Positions 31,700 through 43,668 of a stretch of 64,000 nucleotides of DNA are shown one piece after another. Origin of the DNA: Aegilops tauschii subsp. strangulata. Lineage: Eukaryota > Streptophyta > Magnoliopsida > Poales > Poaceae. Under the pieces are notes generated by a model that was not told where the DNA came from, did not search any database, and saw only the letters and a program-made list of their open reading frames with translations. The stretch spans positions 376,013,054 through 376,077,053 of the forward strand of contig NC_053041.3 of NCBI RefSeq assembly GCF_002575655.3. The letters run 5' to 3'. Position 1 is the first letter of the stretch. Every line of letters starts with the position of its first letter. The position numbers and the translations under genes were made by a program.

Positions 31700-33930
31700 G
31701 CAGGCCGGTGCCACATCGGAGTCGTGAAATCGTTATTTAAAACATTACACAACCCTTTCATACATAAATGTTTTGGCCACATGCAGTCGATGGTTGTCTT
31801 ACACGACACTCGATACTCGCGTGTGACGCTTTCTGTGGGCCCGCGAGGTCGTCGTCCATCACTTTGATGAACAGCCGGCAGTGAGGTTAATTTGACCAGC
31901 AAGGTAGAATCTTTTTTGTTTGTGTTATGGTGGTATATAGTACGCATCGAAGAGGTGGGAGGGGACTAGCATATATATACTATACGTACGCGTCCGTGAA
32001 CAAGTACACCTCACTCAGTGTCGGGACTTTTTAGTTTCCGAGGCACGTGCCACATCAAAATTGTGAAATTGGTTATTCAAACATCACACAACACCTTTTC
32101 GGGCCACATGCATATCCTAGCTAGGACACTCACGTGTGACGCTTCCATCTGTGGGCCCACGAGGCCATCATCGATGCATGCATGCATCACTTTGACCTAC
32201 ATCGGGAGAGGTTAATTAATTTCACCATCGATGAGGATTATTTTGGGTTGTACATATATTACGGCAGGAGCATATAGTATGCAGTGAAGAGGGGGGAACG
32301 GGGCCATCATATGTAGTACGCTTGATATGAACCTCGCTCTGTGTGGGTGCATGGTTTACGGTTTTTGAGGCATGTGGCACATCAAAGTTGTGCATTTTGG
32401 GTATTCAACATATATATGTTTGGCCCACATGCAAAGCGGTGGTGGTTGTCCTCTCGCACCCACTTAAGCGGTTATCAGCGATATCGATGCTTTCCATTTG
32501 TGGGCCCGCTTGGTCCATCACTACTTTTTGCCTGACAACAAGAGAGATTAATTTGACTTAGGAGGGGATTATTATTTTTGCTCTGGGATGACATGCATGA
32601 TACAGCTTGAGCACACACACATGCATGTGTACGCATGAATCCCTCCCGTCGAGTCGAAGTGGCTAGTACAACGACACATCATGAACCGATCTCGCTCTGT
32701 GTGGGGAGCTACTGTACAATTTTTGACACACGCGCCACATCAATATTGTGTATTCAAACATGCATGCACGCATCACCTCCATACATATGCATGTAGTGGT
32801 TGCCTTTGAATGGTACACTCCCTCGCGTGGTTATCGGCAACAAGCCTATATATTCGTGGGCCCGCGTGGACATCCATGATCACCTGACCAACAACAAGAT
32901 AGGTTACCATGGCGGATTCTTCGTTTGGTTCGTGTTATCGTTGTATAGGTCATGGTGAGATTCAGACCTAATTAAGTTTGAGCGCATATACTATGCATGC
33001 ATGCATGCATGAATCCCCGTCGTTGGCTTGAAGTGTGGTGTAACATACATATGCATCGTCAACCTAACCCTCACTCAGTGTGGGGATTTCTAGTTTGAAA
33101 TCACGGTGCCACATCAAAGTTGTTCCATTGTTACTCAAGAACACACCTCTTCATACATATGTTTGGGCCACACGCATGCAGTGGTTGTCTTCAGGGACTA
33201 GCTACTTGCGTGATTATTGGCGAGCTAGCCCATCTCCAGGGTCGCATGGATGGCCATCACTTTGACCAACAACAAGAGAGAGGTTGTACGACCAAGGTGG
33301 ATTATTCTTGGTCCGTTTTATGATCCATCTTGGTGAGATATGCCTCTCTGGCCCGCGACTGAAAGTGTGTGTGGGGGGGGGGTTGCTACTTCGCACTTTG
33401 CTAGGTGAACCTCGGTTGGGGGGCATGCATTCATAGCTTAGGATTCCCTTCGTGGCGACACGAGGGGGGCTGCTAGCTACTTCGCACTTTGCTAGGTGAA
33501 CCTCGGTTGGGGGGGCATGCATTCATAGCTTAGTATTCCCTTCGTGCCGACACGAGGGAGGGGGGCTGCTAGCTACTTCGCACTTTGCTAGGTGAACCTC
33601 AGTTGGGGGGGGCATGCATTCATAGCTTAGGATTCCCTTCGTGCCGACACAAGGGAGGGGGGCTGCTAGCTACTTTGCACTTTGCTAGGTGAACCTCGGT
33701 TGGGGGGGGCATGCATTCATAGCTTAGGATTCCCTTTGCGCCGACACGAGGGAGGGGGAGCTGCTAGCTACTTCGCACTTTGCTAGGTGAACCTTGGTTG
33801 GGGGGGCATGCATTCATAGCTTAGGATTCCCTTTGTGCCGACATGAGGGGGGTGGGGGCAAGCAATACCGTGCGCTTTGCGATATAGGTGCCATGTCGAA
33901 GTTGCATTTGGTATTTGAAAATCAAACCAC
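31700..33930 (+). repeat. Diverged tandem array, unit about 330-380 bp
   Basis: The landmark GCCACATCAAAGTTGTG recurs at about 31709, 32049, 32376, 32731, 33108 and 33889. Each is followed by a similar order of blocks: a TTATTCAAACAT-like run, GGCCACATGCA, GTGGGCCCGCG and a CATCACTTTGACC-like run. Units have diverged by substitutions and indels. The larger last gap is filled by a separate minisatellite. Confidence 0.8.
33378..33850 (+). repeat. Minisatellite of about 90-98 bp, five units
   Basis: Units contain TTCGCACTTTGCTAGGTGAA, then a G run, GCATGCATTCATAGCTTAGG and GCCGACACGAGGG. The landmark falls at about 33391, 33481, 33577, 33673 and 33771. Units are nearly identical, unlike the surrounding array, so this expansion is younger. 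G-run length varies between units. Confidence 0.9.
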
Positions 33931-34020
33931 CCTTTTCATACATAAATTTGGTCCACATGCAAGTGTGTTCGTGTTCTGACCCTCTCCCGCGTCATTTTTC
34001 GCCAAATTTATGAACATTAG

Positions 34021-34330
34021 ACCAGTCGGATGATGCAACAGACACGGTTCACTCAAACTAACCATGTGCATTGGGATCCACGAGGCTTCCCCTCTCAAAA
34101 ATATCTACCCGCCTGCAGCTTTTTTCTGTTTGATAACACACGGTTATTGTGTTTCGACCGTGTGTGTTGTTTCTTGTTCCTAATCCCGCCTGCATCCCTC
34201 GAAAATATCTGCCCAGCTCGAGGGTTTTTCTGTTTCATAACACACGGTTGTTATCTCCGGACCGTGTGCGATGCACCATCATCAAAAATTTCAATAGCCC
34301 CAGCATTTCACTCCCACGTTTGACTCCCGC
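34021..34330 (+). repeat. Duplicated ACACGGTT-type block upstream of B3 gene
   Basis: Two diverged copies of a block of about 115 bp contain AAAATATCT, TTTTTCTGTTT and ATAACACACGGTT. The motif relates it to the arrays near 14000 and 44000. Confidence 0.55.
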
Positions 34331-34571
34331 GTAGTAAAAATTTCAGTACCCGCGTCATTTCCTCAAACACCCCCGCCCCACTACCCATCTACACACACAC
34401 ACCAAAACCTCCTCAGGCGTGCGCGCACACACAAACACCCTCCCTCACTCGAAACCCTAGCAAGGTCCCCCCCCCCCCCGCCGCCACAAGGCCTCCATTG
34501 TCAACATCTGCCGGTTTGCCCGTGTAGGTTACCCACCGACCTCCATACCCAGGCCGCCCTGAGTTTCTTAG

Positions 34572-35261
34572 ATGACGCCTGCCAAACGCCCCCTTTCCCA
34601 CAAATCCCCATCCCCATCCCCATCCCCCACTCCAGAGCGTCGCAACCTAAGCCCGACTACGCTTCCCGTGGAGCTCGAGGAGCGACTGGCCCAAAAGAGG
34701 TGTATCGCGGTCTCTTCACCCGACGTCGCCGAGGAAGCTGACAACCATTACTGGCGGCAGGCACTCAAGCAGCGGGCTAGAGTATGCGGGCATGTCTCGG
34801 CCGCCGGCTACGGCATCGAGGTTATCGACAATGACGACCTGAGGCGGGCTATGTCACAAGTTAAGTGGCCCACACCCTACCCCTCGGGTTCAACCGCCGT
34901 CGATCTCATCCATGGCCCCGCCGCTGATCTCCTCTGGCTTGCTGTCAACAATTTTCCATCCTACATCGCCATCGAGCCCCTTTTGTCATTTTTGAAGGAC
35001 ACGTTCTGCGACGCTGGCTTGGGATCCATAGCTTCCAAGTCAGATCTCATCGACGGCTACCACGAGGAGGGCACGCTCTCCGGCTCTTCCAAGGGGAAAG
35101 AGCCCATCAGCTCTTCCAAGGGGAAAGCGCCCGTCTGCGACATCAGGGAGGGCACCCTACAACTGTGCTCTTCCAAGGGGAAGGAGTCCATCTGCGACAA
35201 CATGGAGCGCATCCAGGGTCCGTGCTCTTCCCACGGGAACGAGCCCATCTGTAACAAGTGA
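34572..35261 (+). pseudogene. First exon of a degenerate B3-domain gene (unknown N-terminal protein)
   Basis: The open frame of 229 residues starts MTPAKRPLSHKSPSPSPSPT. A middle part (AADLLWLAVNNFPSYIAIEP) looks like a folded domain that I cannot name. A tail of four SSKGKEPI/SSKGKAPV/SSKGKESI/SSHGNEPI repeats follows. It ends at TGA directly after a possible AA|GTGAGG donor. Protein-like composition favours a real exon. The link to the B3 exons at 37826-38350 is by position and strand; the phases I can see do not join cleanly, so I call it a pseudogene. Confidence 0.5.
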
Positions 35262-35727
35262 GGAAACCCATGATTTGTTTTGCCGTGCCTCTTCACAGGG
35301 GGAAACCCATGATTTGTTTTGTCGAGTCCCTTTTGTAGTGTAGTGAGAATATGTCCAGTTTTAATTGCTATATCTGGTTGTTTGCAGTATGCCTTGTTTA
35401 TTTCATTTGTTCACAATGTGATGCTCTATATGTGCAATTATTTACTGTGCAGTACATTTCATCAATCCAGTTTTAAACATACTGATAGGAATGCATATAT
35501 TTGCTTGTTGTTAAGCCTGTTATAGCTAGCATATGCCTCTTTTAAAGTTTTTTTATTGTTCGGTTGTTTGTAGTTAGCATATGTCCAGTTTCAAATGATA
35601 TCTTTGGTTGTTCGTAGTATGCCTTGTTTATTCCAGTTATTCATAATGTGATGTTCTATATGTGCAAGTATGAATTGTGCAGTTCAATTTCATCAGTACT
35701 AGTTTCAACAATACCACTATGAATGAC
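35262..35727 (+). other. Intron-like AT-rich sequence with internal repeat
   Basis: The segment contains a duplicated block of about 250 bp: GGTTGTTTGCAGTATGCCTT, then TGTGATGCTCTATATGTGCA near 35375-35440, and again in altered form near 35607-35665. Right of a donor-like site, it fits an intron of the B3 gene. Confidence 0.45.
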
Positions 35728-37287
35728 TTACCTACTCGAGGACGAGCAGGAGTTAAGCTTGGGGATGCTGATATGTCTCCCAATGTGTCTGTAATTTTTG
35801 ATTTTTCCATGCTGTATTATCAATCTTGGATGTTTTGTAATCATTTTATAGTCATTTTATATCATTTTTTGGAACTAACCTATTGACATAGTGCCAAGTA
35901 CCAGTTGTTGTTTTCTGCATGTTTTTTACATCGCGGGAAATCAATACCAAACGCAGTCCAATTGCAACGAAACTTACGGAGTTTTTTTTGGACCAGAAGA
36001 CACCTAATGGGCCGAGGTTGCGCCTGGGGGTGCTCCGAGTAGAGCACAACCCACCAGGGCACGCCAGGAGGCCCATGCGCGCCCTGGTGGGTTGTGCCCA
36101 CCTCGTGTGCCCCCAGACCGCCTCTTTGCTCTATAAATACCACAATATTCCAGAAACCCCAGGGGAGTCGACGAAAATCAATTCCAGCCGCCGCAGAGTC
36201 CAGAACCACCAGATCCAATCTAGACACCATCTCGGATGGGGTTCACCACCTCCACGGTGCCTCTCCGATGATGCGTGAGTAGTTCTTTGTAGACCTTCGG
36301 GTCCGTAGTTAGTAGCTAGATGGATTCCTCCCTCTCGCTGAATTCTCAATACAATGGTCTCTTGGAGATCCCTATGATGTAACTCTTTTTGCGGTGTTTT
36401 TGTTGGGATCGATGAACTTTGAGTTTATGATCAGATCTATCTTTTTATATCCATGAAAGTATTTTAGTTTCTTTGATCTCTTTTATGCATGATTGCTTAT
36501 AGCCTCGTATTTCTTCTCCGATATTTGGGTTTTGTGTGGCCAGCTTGATCGATTTATCTTGTAATGGGAAGAGGTGCTTTGTAGTGGGTTCGATCTTACG
36601 GTGCTTGATCCCAGTGACAAAAGGGCAACCGACACGTATGTATCATTGCTACTAAGGATAGATGGGGTCTATCTCTACATAGATAGATCTTGTCTACATC
36701 ATCTCATCATTCTTATTGCATTACTCCGTTTCTCCATGAACTTAATACACTAGATGCATGCTGGATAGCGGTCGATGTGTGGAGTAATAGTAGTAGATGC
36801 AGGCAGGAGTCCGTCTACTAATCTTGGACGTGATGACTATATAATGATCATTGCCTGGATATCGTCATGATTATTTGAAGTTCTATCAATTGCCCAACAG
36901 TAATTTGTTCACCCACCGTTTGCTATTTTTCTCGGGAGAGTCCACTAGTGAAACCTACGGCCCCAGGGTCTCTTTCTCATATTATTTGCCTTGCTGCATT
37001 TTATTCTTATTTATTTTATTTGGCGTTCGATCTATCAATCTACTACAATTTTATTCAGGTCCGTTTGCCCATCTTGGGGCGCCGCTACCCGAAAAGGATT
37101 GACAACCCCTTTTACACGTCGGGTTGCGAGAAGTTGTTATTTGTGTGCAGGTGATGTTTACGTTGTGTTGCTTGGTTCTCCTACCAGTTCGATAACCTTG
37201 GTTTCACATCTGAGGAAAATACCTACCGCCGCTGTGCTGCATCATCCCTTCCTCTTTGGGGAAATACCGACGTAGCTTCAAGCCGCA
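35728..37287 (+). mobile_element. Gypsy 3' end: polypurine tract and complete LTR
   Basis: 35728-35768 is element interior ending GAGTTAAGCTTGGGGATGC, a polypurine tract. The LTR is 35769-37287, from TGATATGTCTCC to AAGCCGCA. The rest of the element is missing on the left, so this is a truncated copy. A frame inside (35880-36278) is LTR sequence. It interrupts the B3 gene region. Confidence 0.8.
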
Positions 37288-37370
37288 TCACATGCAACAA
37301 GGAAGAGTGTTACATTAATGTTCTGATGATGTCTAGATATACGTAGAAGAGCAGCAGCAACAACAACACA

Positions 37371-37650
37371 GCCCTGTTTGGATACTCAACTTAGCTAGAG
37401 GTTAGAGTTAGTTTCTAGCTCATGACTAACCCTGAACTGACTCCATCCAAAGAGTTGTTTGGATGGCAGGGTTAGATTGACAATAAGTGCACTAGGAGAA
37501 CTAGCTCCAATTAGCACCTCTTGGGTTGGATAGTTTTTTGGGTGGGTTATAGATGCAACTAGCTCAAACTAGCCCTCATGTTTAGATATACTTTAGGGCT
37601 ATTTGAGCCTGAACTAGCTCAAACTAACTGTAACCCATGGATACAACCGT
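37371..37650. repeat. Possible MITE with CCCTGTTTGGAT end
   Basis: CAGCCCTGTTTGGATACTCA at the left and a partly complementary right part around AGTTAGTTTGAGCTAG suggest a hAT- or Harbinger-type miniature element. I could not define both ends or a target duplication. Confidence 0.3.
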
Positions 37651-37825
37651 AGTTAATCAGCTGATAATTTGTAAGAATGCACTAAACTCCTTCGGACCCA
37701 TAATATAATATGTTAATTCATCTAATATGTGAGTATATTGGATGTTATAAGATATTATAAAAGAGTGTTGTACTACATCATTGTGCAATTGCTGTTTAGC
37801 TTCTAATATTAACTTGGTGCTTTTA

Positions 37826-38350
37826 GGTACATATGTCATTGGTAAAGATCCGCGCTTCGACCCTTTCTGCGTATGGGGCAATGAGATATCGATGAACAGC
37901 ATCAAGTGAGGAAGCTGATAAAGATTGTTAGTAAAAATGGGTCCAAAGATGACAATTAAACTATTTGTTTACACTTTCTCCAAGACAATAGCGAACTGCG
38001 GGATGGTAAGTAAGAACTCTGCAGCCTTCTTTTTACTGCCCATAATGAGTTGTGTTAGTTGACAATGTCTGAATCTTTTTCCTTTGCAGTGGTTGCCAAA
38101 GCAGTTTACTCAAGATTACCTCTCAAACTACATGATTGGTGGGCATGCAAAGGTTAAAGTATTTCTACCAGAACACGATGATTATCTAGATGTTTTCATG
38201 AAGACCGTGAAGGATGGGCGGTCGGCCATCACAAGGGGTTGGACTAGAGTTGTGCATGCCTTCTGCATGGAGGAGGGCACAATATGGGCATCCTGCTTCA
38301 CCTTGTTCAGCAACCAGAATGTATTTCGCCTCTTTCTTTACCGTCTTTAA
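37826..38350 (+). pseudogene. B3 DNA-binding domain exons
   Basis: Segment a (about 37826-37906) reads TYVIGKDPRFDPFCVWGNE. Segment b (37937-38005) reads MTIKLFVYTFSKTIANCGM before a GTAAGT donor. Segment c (38090-38350, after TTTGCAG) reads WLPKQFTQDYLSNY, then a B3 core ending TRGWTRVVHAFCMEEGT. b and c join in phase 0 and give a convincing plant B3 fold (first strand, LPKQF helix, GW element). a and b do not join in frame with the sites I see. The gene is flanked by two Gypsy insertions and probably dead. It may instead end at a donor near 38320. Confidence 0.6.
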
Positions 38351-38418
38351 TAGTACAAGTATACAACTGTGGTTCGTCATTCTTTATTTGGTTCTTATGT
38401 AATTCTTGAACATATGTA

Positions 38419-39950
38419 TGATACGTCTCCAACGTATCTATAATTTTTGATTGCTTCATGCTGTATTATATTCTGTTTTGGATGATTAATGGGCTTTGTT
38501 ATACACTTTTATATTATTTTTGGGACTAACCTATTAACCGGAGGCCCAGCCCAAATTGTTGTTTTTTGCCTATTTCAGAGTTTCGCAGAAAAAGAATATC
38601 AAGCGGAGTCCAAACGGAATGAAACCTTCGGGAACGTGATTTTCGGAACAAACGTGATCCAGAGGACTTGGACCCTACGTCAAGAAAGCAACCAGGAGGG
38701 CATGAGGTAGGGGGGCGCGCCTACCCCCCTGGGCGCGCCCTCCACCCTCGTGGGGCCCACGTTGCTCCACCGACGTACTTCTTCCTCCTATATATACCTA
38801 CGTACCCCCAAACCAACAGAAGCATCCACGAAAACCTAATTCCACCGCCGCAACCTTCTGTACCCGTGAGATCCCATCTTGGGGCCTTTTCCGGCGTCCT
38901 GCCGGAGGGGGCATTGATCACGGAGGGCTTCTACATCAACACCATAGCCTCTCCGATGATGTGTGAGTAGTTTACCTCAGACCTTCGGGTCCAAAGTTAT
39001 TAGCTAGATGGCTTCTTCTCTCTCTTTGGATCTCAATACAAAGTTCTCCACGATTCTCGTGGAGATCTATTCGATGTAATCTTCTTTTGCGGTGTGTTTG
39101 TTGAGACAGATGAATTGTGGGTTTATGATCAAGTTTATCTATGAACAATATTTGAATCTTCTCTGAATTCTTTTATGTATGATTGGTTATCTTTGCAAGT
39201 CTCTTCGAATTATCAGTTTGGTTTGGCCTACTAGATTGATCTTTCTTGCAATGGGAGAAGTGCTTAGCTTTGGGTTCAATCTTGCGGTGTCCTTTCCCAG
39301 TGATAGTAGGGGCAGCAAGGCACGTATTGTATTGTTGCCATCGAGGATAACAAGATGGGGTTTATATCATATTGCATGAGTTTATCCCTCTACATCATGT
39401 CATCTTACTTAAAGCGTTACTCTGTTCTTTTGAACTTAATACTCTAGATGCCGGCAGGAGTCGGTCTACTTGTCACGGACGTGATGCCTATATACATGAT
39501 CATACCTAGATATTCTCATAACTATGCTCAATTCTATCAATTGCTCAACAGTAATTTGTTCACCCACCGTAATACTTATGCTCTTGAGAGAAGCCACTAG
39601 TGAAACCTATGGCCCCCGGGTCTATTTTCCATCATATTAATCTTCCAACACTTAGCTATTTTTATTGCCTTTTATTTTACTTTGCATCTTTATTATAAAA
39701 ATACCAAAAATATTATCTTATCATATCTATCAGATCTCACTTTCGTAAGTGACCGTGAAGGGATTGACAACCCCTTTATTGTGTTGGTTGCGAGGTTTTT
39801 ATTTGTTTGTGTAGGTGCGAGGGACTTGAGCGTGGCCTCCTACTGGATTGATACCTTGGTTCTCAAAAACTGAGGGAAATACTTACGCTACTTTACTGCA
39901 TCACCCTTTCCTCTTCAAGGGAAAACCAACGCAATGCTCAAGAGGTAGCA
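38419..39950 (+). repeat. 5' LTR of the Gypsy element
   Basis: It runs from TGATACGTCTCC to GAGGTAGCA, 1532 bp. It is similar to 35769-37287 but a distinct subfamily, and nearly identical to 43213-43663 in its final part. Confidence 0.9.
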
Positions 39951-40138
39951 AGAAGGATTTCTGGCGCCGTTGCCGGGGAGTCTACGCAAAAGTCAACATA
40001 CCAAGTACCCATCACAAACTATTATCTCCCGCATTACATTATTTGCCATTTGCCTCTCGTTTTCCTCTCCCCCACTTCACCCTTGCCGTTTTATTCACCC
40101 TCTTTTCCGTTCGCCTCTTTTTCTCTTGCTTTGTCGTA

Positions 40139-40684
40139 ATGGCTAGTCCTCTATCTACTCCGTTGTCTCCCGAGTTTGAAGTTCTTCACTTCAAACAAAG
40201 ACAAGGAGAAAACTTAAAAGATGCTTGGTTTAGAATGATGGAATCTTATCGTAATTGCACCCTAGAGGTGAATTTTAGAACTTTGCTTCATAACTTTTAT
40301 GTTGGATTGAATATGTCTCATAGACAACTCTTGGATTGCGTTGCCAAAGGCAATTTTATTGAAGTTGATCCCAGTATTGCTCATGAAATTATAGAAGGTA
40401 TAGTGGGAACACTACCTCAACAAAAGGGGCCTCATCATACCCAAGAAGAAACACAAGTTTTTGAGAAAATTTGCGAAGTAACAAAGATTTTACAAAAATC
40501 TCTTGAACCTCTTAAGAGTGTTAGCGGGAATCTCCACCGCATGAATATGTTGATTACCCTTTGCAATAAGCGGTTGGACTCTTTAGATCTCAAAATTTCC
40601 GAATATGAAGGGAAACGTAAAGAACCTACCCGATTCGAGCATAACTCCGCTAAAAAATTAAAGACCCAAGATGATATTACCTAG
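40139..40684 (+). CDS. Gag-like protein of the Gypsy element (181 residues)
   Basis: The start is ATG at 40139 after a pyrimidine-rich leader; TAG ends at 40684. It contains GENLKDAWFRMMESY, then FYVGLNMSHRQLLD and GNFIEVDPSIAHEII, the retrotransposon gag pattern (compare AGLNFVSRNLLDSAAGG in the other gag). The length is short for a Gypsy gag and no protease follows, so the element looks non-autonomous. The frame itself is undamaged. Confidence 0.75.
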   Translation: MASPLSTPLSPEFEVLHFKQRQGENLKDAWFRMMESYRNCTLEVNFRTLLHNFYVGLNMSHRQLLDCVAKGNFIEVDPSIAHEIIEGIVGTLPQQKGPHHTQEETQVFEKICEVTKILQKSLEPLKSVSGNLHRMNMLITLCNKRLDSLDLKISEYEGKRKEPTRFEHNSAKKLKTQDDIT

Positions 40685-43212
40685 ATCTATCATTGCTTTT
40701 ATGCCTAGCTAGGGGCGTTAAACGATAGCGCTTGTTGGGAGGCAACCCAATTTTATTTTTAGTTTTTTTTTTTTTGCTTTTTGCTTCTGTTTAGGAATAA
40801 ATCTTTGATATAGCCTCTGGTTAGATGTGTTTTTATGTTTTAATTAGTGTTTATGCCAAGTTAAACCTATAGGATCTTCTTGGATGATAGTTATTTGATC
40901 TTGCTGAAAATTCCAGAAACTTTCTGTTCACGAAAATAATTGTTAAAAATCACCAGAACGTGATAAAATATTGATTCCAATTGATGCTGATCAATAAACA
41001 AATTGTCTAGGTCGTCCTATTTTGGATGAATTTTTTGAGTTCCATAAGTTTGCGTTAGTTACAGATTACTACAGAGTGTTCTGTTTTTGACAGATTCTTT
41101 TTTTTGTGTGTTGTTTGCTTATTTTGATGAATCTATGGCTAGTAAAATAGTTTATAAACCATAGAGAAGTTGTAATACAGTAGGTTTAACACCAATATAA
41201 ATAAAGAATCAGTTCATTACAGTACCTTAAAGTGGTGTTTTGTTTTCTTTCGCTAACGGAGCTCACTAGATTTTCTGTTAAGTTTTGTGTTGTGAAGTTT
41301 TCACGTTTTGGGTAAAAGATTTGATGGATTATGGAACAAGGAGTGGCAAGAGCCTAAGCTTGGGGATTCCCATGGCACCCCAAGATAATCTAAGGACACC
41401 AAAAAGCCAAAGCTTGGGGATGCCCCGGAAGGCATCCCCTCTTTCGTCTACTTCCATCGGTAATTTTACTTGGAGCTATATTTTTATTCACCACATGATA
41501 AGTGTTTTGCTTGGAGCGTCTTGTATGATTTGAGTCTTTGCTTTTTAGTTTACCACAATCATCTTTGCTGTACACGCCTTTTGAGATAAACACACATGAT
41601 TCGGAATTTATTAGAATACTCTATGTGCTTCACTTATATCTTTTGAGCTATATAGTTTTTGCTCTAGTGCTTCACTTATATCTTTTAGAGCACGGCGGTG
41701 GATTTGTTTTATAGAAACTATTATTCTCTCATGCTTCACTTATATTATTTTGAGAGTCTTAAAAAGCATGGTAATTTGCTTAAATAGGAAAATTAATCCT
41801 AATATGCTAAGTATTCAAGACTAGTAAAAAACTTTCTTATGAGTGTGCTGAATACTAAGAGAAGTTTGATGATTGATGATTGTTTTGAGATATGGAGGTA
41901 GTGATATTAAAGTTGTGCTAGTTGGGTAGTTATGGAATTGAGAAATACTTGTGTTGAAGTTTGCAAGTCCCGTAGCATGCACGTATGGTAAACGTTATGT
42001 AACAAATTTGAAACATGAGGTGTTCTTTGATTGTCTTCCTTATGTGTGGCGGTCGGGGACGAGCGATGGTCTTTTCCTACCAATCTATCCCCCTAGGAGC
42101 ATGCGTGTAGTGCTTGGTTTTTTATGACTTGTAGACTTTTGCAATAAGTATGTGAGTTCTTTATGACTAATGTTGAGTCCATGGATTATACGCACTCTTA
42201 CCCTTCCATCATTGCTAGCCTCTTCGGTACCGTGCATTGCCCTTTCTCACATTGAGAGTTGGTGCAAACTTCGCCGGTGCATCCAAACTCCGTGATATGA
42301 TACGCTCTTTCACACATAAACCTCCTTATATCTTCCTCAAAACAGCCACCATACCTACCTATTATGGCATTTCCATAGCCATTCCGAGATATATTGCCAT
42401 GCAACTTTCCACCGTTCCGTTTATCATGACACGTTCATCATTGTCATATTGCTTTGCATGATCATGTAGTTGACATCGTATTTCTGGTAAAGCCACCGTC
42501 ATAATTTTTCATACATGTCACTCTTGATTCATTGCTATCCCGGTATACCGCCGGAGGCATTCATATAGAGTCATACTTTGTTCTAGTATCGAGTTGTAAT
42601 CATTGAGTTGTAAATAAATAGAAGTGTGATGATCATCATTCATAGAGCATTGTCCCAAAAAAAGAGAAAGGCCAAATAAAAAAAAGGCCCAAAAAAAAGA
42701 AAATAAAAAGGGAAAATGCTACTATCCTTTTTTTTCCACACTTGTGCTTCAAAGTAGCACCATGATTTTCATGATAGAGAGTCTCATGTTTTGTCACTTT
42801 CATATACTAGTGGGAATTTTTCATTATAGAACTTGGCTTGTATATTCCAACAATGGGCTTCCTCAAATGCCCTAGGTCTTCGTGAGCAAGCAAGTTGGAT
42901 GCACAGCCACTTAGTTTCTTTTGTTGAGCTTTCATGCATTTATAGCTCTAGTGCATCCGTTGCATGGCAATCCCTACTCCTTGCATTAACATCAATCGAT
43001 GGGCATCCCCATAGCCCGTTGATTAGCCGCGTTGATGTGAGACTTTCTCCCTTTTTGTCTTCTCCACATAACCCCCATCATTATATTCTATTCCACCCAT
43101 AGTGCTATATCCATGGCTCACGCTCATGTACTGCGTGAAGGTTGAAAAAGTTTGAGATTACTATAGTATGAAACAATTGCTTGGCTTGTCATCGGGGTTG
43201 TGCATGATGAGA
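40685..43212 (+). other. Non-coding interior of the Gypsy element
   Basis: The segment starts with the conserved block CTAGGGGCGTTAAACGATAG, then low-complexity and AT-rich sequence. AGCTTGGGGAT motifs near 41358 and 41413 resemble polypurine tracts. No pol domain is found in any frame. Confidence 0.65.
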
Positions 43213-43663
43213 GCATGCCTAGATATTCTCATAACTATGCTCAATTCTATCAATTGCTCAACAGTAATTTGTTCACCCACCATAATACTTATGCTCTTGA
43301 GAGAAGCCACTAGTGAAACCTATGGCCCCCGGGTCTATTTTCCATCATATTAATCTTCCAACACTTAGCTATTTTTATTGCCTTTTATTTTACTTTGCAT
43401 CTTTATTATAAAAATACCAAAAATATTATCTTACCATATCTATCAGATCTCACTTTCGTAAGTGACCGTGAAGGGATTGACAACCCCTTTATTGTGTTGG
43501 TCGCGAGGTTTTTATTTGTTTGTGTAGGTGCGAGGGACTTGAGCGTGGCCTCCTACTGGATTGGTACCTTGGTTCTCAAAAACTGAGGGAAATACTTACG
43601 CTACTTTACTGCATCACCCTTTCCTCTTCAAGGGAAAACCAACGCAGTGCTCAAGAGGTAGCA
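43213..43663 (+). repeat. Truncated 3' LTR (last 451 bp)
   Basis: It matches about 39497-39950 almost base for base and ends at the ATGTA duplication. The missing U3 and R part means the element cannot complete a normal cycle. Confidence 0.85.
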
Positions 43664-43668
43664 ATGTA

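Larger units (their letters stand above)
38419..43663 (+). mobile_element. Gypsy element with intact target duplication and truncated 3' LTR
   Basis: The 5' LTR is 38419-39950 and the primer-binding-like TGGCGCCGTTGCCGGGGA starts at 39962. A small gag-like gene follows, then about 2.5 kb of non-coding sequence and only the last 451 bp of the 3' LTR (43213-43663). The duplication is ATGTA on both sides (38414-38418, 43664-43668). The 3' LTR start and the normal pol region are absent. Sabrina/WHAM-like by recognition. Confidence 0.9.

Noticed and set aside
34572..35261. Complete single-exon gene of 229 residues
   Set aside because: The stop follows directly on a donor-like site and B3 exons follow on the same strand, so a lone intact gene is less likely than a broken multi-exon one.
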